Source of the DNA: an uncultured Subdoligranulum sp.
GTDB taxonomy: Bacteria; Bacillota; Clostridia; Oscillospirales; Ruminococcaceae
DNA: 64,000 nt
Direction: 5' to 3'
Assembly: GCF_963931595.1 (NCBI RefSeq)
Contig: NZ_OZ007030.1
Span: 798,481-862,480 of the forward strand
Part shown: piece after piece, positions 62,510 to 64,000 of the stretch
Position numbering within the stretch: position 1 is the stretch's first letter
Layout: the number at the start of each line of letters is the position of its first letter
Program-made: the position numbers and the translations under genes
The notes under the pieces: generated by a model
Databases searched by the model: none
What the model was told of the DNA's origin: nothing
The model's input: only the letters and a program-made list of their open reading frames with translations

Positions 62510-62538
62510 AATGTACGCCACGGAAAACCGCTTGTCAA
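62510..62538 (-). promoter_or_regulatory. Promoter of pfkA
   Basis: Minus strand: TTGACA, 17-bp spacer, TACATT (plus-strand boxes 62533-62538 and 62510-62515). Confidence 0.8.
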
Positions 62539-62606
62539 CCCTGGAAAACAAAAATAGACGATAAAGCGACAGATGCAAAAAACATGAAAAAATCGCAAAA
62601 AAACTG

Positions 62607-62635
62607 TTGACAAAAGACCCTTCAGCGGCTATAAT
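62607..62635 (+). promoter_or_regulatory. Full-consensus promoter of the tRNA genes
   Basis: TTGACA (62607-62612), 17-bp spacer, TATAAT (62630-62635). Confidence 0.93.
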
Positions 62636-62674
62636 AGTTAAGCGTTGAGGGCAGGCGCCCACAACACAATGCGA

Positions 62675-62748
62675 TGGGGATTCGCATAATGGTAGTGCAG
62701 CGGACTCTGACTCCGCCCGTGGGAGTTCGATCCTCTCATCCCCAACCA
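62675..62748 (+). tRNA. tRNA-Gln (anticodon CTG)
   Basis: Acceptor TGGGGAT/ATCCCCA, D-loop AATGGTAGTG, anticodon arm GCGGA-CTCTGAC-TCCGC reading CAG, T arm GGGAGTTCGATCCTC, and an encoded CCA. First of two tRNAs behind the consensus promoter. Confidence 0.96.
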
Positions 62749-62750
62749 CA

Positions 62751-62781
62751 CCGCAGCAGCTCTGCTGCTGCGGTTTTTTTT
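62751..62781 (+). terminator. Terminator between the tRNA genes
   Basis: CCGCAGCAGC/GCTGCTGCGG followed by eight T. Only read-through, or a cryptic promoter, would reach the tRNA-Pro gene. Confidence 0.85.
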
Positions 62782-62783
62782 AT

Positions 62784-62856
62784 CGGGGTGTAGCGCAGTT
62801 GGTAGCGCGCTTGGTTCGGGACCAAGAGGCCGTGGGTTCGAATCCCGTCACTCCGA
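62784..62856 (+). tRNA. tRNA-Pro (anticodon CGG)
   Basis: Acceptor CGGGGTG/CACTCCG, anticodon arm CTTGG-TTCGGGA-CCAAG reading CCG, T arm GTGGGTTCGAATCCCGT. No encoded CCA, so CCA addition is required. Confidence 0.96.
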
Positions 62857-62864
62857 CTTGCTTG

Positions 62865-62898
62865 ACCGCGAAAAGCTGCAATGCTTTTCGCGGTTTTT
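62865..62898 (+). terminator. Terminator after tRNA-Pro
   Basis: ACCGCGAAAAGC/GCTTTTCGCGGT, 12 bp, then TTTTG. Confidence 0.9.
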
Positions 62899-62913
62899 GT
62901 TATCCGCATAGTA

Positions 62914-62956
62914 TAAAAAGGGACCGTTTCCTGCCAGGGCAGGAAGCGGTCCCTTT
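62914..62956 (-). terminator. Terminator of the dnaI-like gene
   Basis: Long stem of AAAGGGACCG...CGGTCCCTTT type with an inner TTCCTGCC/GGCAGGAA stem; T run on the minus strand. Confidence 0.88.
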
Positions 62957-62960
62957 CGTT

Positions 62961-63923
62961 TCAGGATTGCAGGCGCTGGTCGGTGCCGAAGAACTTGAAC
63001 ATTTTGCAGCCGCCCAGCATCCGGCTGGCCACCTTTTCGGTATAGCGCGCCACAAACACACTCTGATCGGTGATGTTGGTGGTGTAAATGGTGGGGCGCT
63101 CGGTGAGCATCCGGGTGTTGATGAGTTCGTACAGCACGCTGATGGTCAGCGGTGTGATGTACTCGGTACCCAGATCGTCCAGGATCAGCAGGTCAGCTTC
63201 CTGGCAGGCGTTCAGCCATTCGTCGCCGCTGTCAAAGTCGAAGTGCTCGCGCCCCAGGCGGGCGGCCAGGGCGGCCGCACTGGTGTAGAGCACATCGTGC
63301 CCTCCGCCCAGCACGGCGTCGGCGATGGCCAGCGCCAGGTGGGTCTTGCCCAGGCCGGTGTGGCCCATAAACAGAAGGTTGGGACTTTTGCTGCTGAACT
63401 TCTTCGCGTAATTCTCGCAGTAATGCAGCAGCTTTTCCATATAGGCCCGGGCGGAGATCCCCAGCTCCGGCTCCACATCGGCCGAGTAACGGTTGATGTC
63501 GAAGGTGGAAAACTGGCACAGCCCCAGGGGACTGGCGGCGTTGATCTCCTCCCGGCGCAGGCGGCGGGCAATCTCCGCTACACAGGTGCAGGGGTTGCCG
63601 TTGTACATGCCGGTGTCATGGCAGCGCGGGCAGGAATAGGCAGGCTGGAAAGCGTTTTCGTCATATCCGGCCTCCCGGGTGGCGGCGGCCAGGGCCTCAT
63701 CAGCCCGCACCAGCGCAGCCCGTGCGGCCTCCACGTCGCCCCCCAGCGCCGCGGCCTTGGCCAGTGCCAGGCCGGCACGCATCTGGGCGTCATCCGCCCG
63801 GGCCAGGGCCGGATGGGCGGCAAAGGCGGCGCGGCGGGCATTCTCCGCCTGCATGACAGCATACTGCCGGCGGGAAGCAATCTCTCGCTGTGCGGCGCGG
63901 AACAGTTCGTCCTTGGTGCGCAT
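62961..63923 (-). CDS. DnaC/DnaI-like helicase loader ATPase
   Basis: 320 aa. N-terminal helical region (1-90), zinc-like CPRC...CTC cluster (Cys98, Cys101, Cys112, Cys114), AAA+ ATPase with Walker A GHTGLGKT (187-194), Walker B LLILDD (about 245-250) and a sensor TTN. Such proteins load the replicative helicase DnaB/DnaC. GGAGG lies just before the ATG, overlapping the end of the gene upstream, a probable DnaD-like partner. Confidence 0.9.
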   Translation of the reverse strand: MRTKDELFRAAQREIASRRQYAVMQAENARRAAFAAHPALARADDAQMRAGLALAKAAALGGDVEAARAALVRADEALAAATREAGYDENAFQPAYSCPRCHDTGMYNGNPCTCVAEIARRLRREEINAASPLGLCQFSTFDINRYSADVEPELGISARAYMEKLLHYCENYAKKFSSKSPNLLFMGHTGLGKTHLALAIADAVLGGGHDVLYTSAAALAARLGREHFDFDSGDEWLNACQEADLLILDDLGTEYITPLTISVLYELINTRMLTERPTIYTTNITDQSVFVARYTEKVASRMLGGCKMFKFFGTDQRLQS

Positions 63924-63926
63924 CGG

Positions 63927-64000
63927 TTATCCCTCCTCGTCAAACATGGCGGTCCAGTCGCGGTTGAACAGGTCTTTCTGGGCGCTGGCAGCGGGCTGCT
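63927..64000 (-). CDS. 3' end of a probable DnaD-like primosome protein (partial)
   Basis: Only the last 23 residues are visible, ending DLFNRDWTAMFDEEG and stopping 3 bases before the helicase-loader start. The WTAMFDEEG-type tail and position fit DnaD/replication-initiation proteins, but the assignment is mainly from context. Confidence 0.45.
   Translation of the reverse strand, partial: QPAASAQKDLFNRDWTAMFDEEG

Noticed and set aside
1..64000. CRISPR arrays, transposons or prophage
   Set aside because: No regularly spaced repeats, transposase, integrase or phage structural genes were seen.

Overview
The window is a gene-dense, high-GC stretch of Firmicutes chromosome. The ribosome binding sites are strong AAAGGAGG-type sites, most promoters are -35/-10 pairs with exactly 17 bp spacing, and the gene orders are classic Gram-positive ones (secE-nusG-rplKA, rplJL behind an L10 leader, rimP-nusA-ylxR-ylxQ-infB-rbfA-nrnA-truB-ribF, addBA, asp23-fakA-recG). 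SpoIIR, a TmcAL-type enzyme, AddAB and dimeric glycyl-tRNA synthetase fit Clostridia. High GC and the small DUF families point, as inference only, to Oscillospiraceae near Gemmiger, Subdoligranulum or Faecalibacterium. I see no rRNA, CRISPR array, transposase, integrase or prophage.

Layout. 1-2.4 kb: end of an unknown gene, then an ECF sigma factor overlapping a DUF4179 membrane protein, closed by a 209-nt fold-back element. 2.4-4.8 kb (minus): HD-domain protein and YdbC-like ssDNA-binding protein, then a class B sortase with a small likely substrate upstream. 4.9-7.9 kb: dTDP-sugar genes rfbA-rfbD-rfbB without rfbC. 7.9-19.2 kb: acidic-tailed membrane protein, Lrp regulator with aminotransferase, ispE, spoIIR, addB, addA. 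19.2-22.9 kb: rpmG-secE-nusG-rplK-rplA and the L10 leader with rplJ-rplL. 23-27.8 kb: CBS protein (minus), Gls24 protein, fakA, recG. 27.9-37.9 kb: DD-carboxypeptidase, nicotinate phosphoribosyltransferase, DUF1113-like membrane protein, two micro-ORFs (37 and 45 codons), GT2 glycosyltransferase, HAD phosphatase, an unknown gene, CCA-adding enzyme, nitroreductase, acpS, acyltransferase, MazF. 38-44.4 kb: glyQS (minus), a 73-aa orphan (minus), murC, M29 aminopeptidase, PadR/DUF2812 pair (minus). 44.5-55.5 kb: the nusA-infB operon, rpsO and pnp. 55.5-64 kb: ackA (minus), tmcAL, lipoprotein, fruK, tyrosine phosphatase, pfkA (minus), tRNA-Gln and tRNA-Pro, and a DnaI-like helicase loader preceded by the end of a probable DnaD-like gene (minus).

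Functionally this is mostly core information processing (transcription elongation, ribosome assembly, translation initiation, RNA turnover, recombination repair), cell-envelope work (dTDP-rhamnose, MurC, DD-carboxypeptidase, sortase, glycosyltransferase) and central carbon (FruK, PfkA, AckA). The least explained parts are the 209-nt fold-back at 2211-2419, the sortase pair whose small partner seems to carry both a lipobox and a TPATG sorting signal, the two micro-ORFs at 31.26-31.66 kb, two intergenic hairpins that hold a -10 box in the loop and the next gene's ribosome binding site in the 3' arm, and a strong promoter at 39.5 kb with no gene behind it. No wholly new multi-gene system is obvious.
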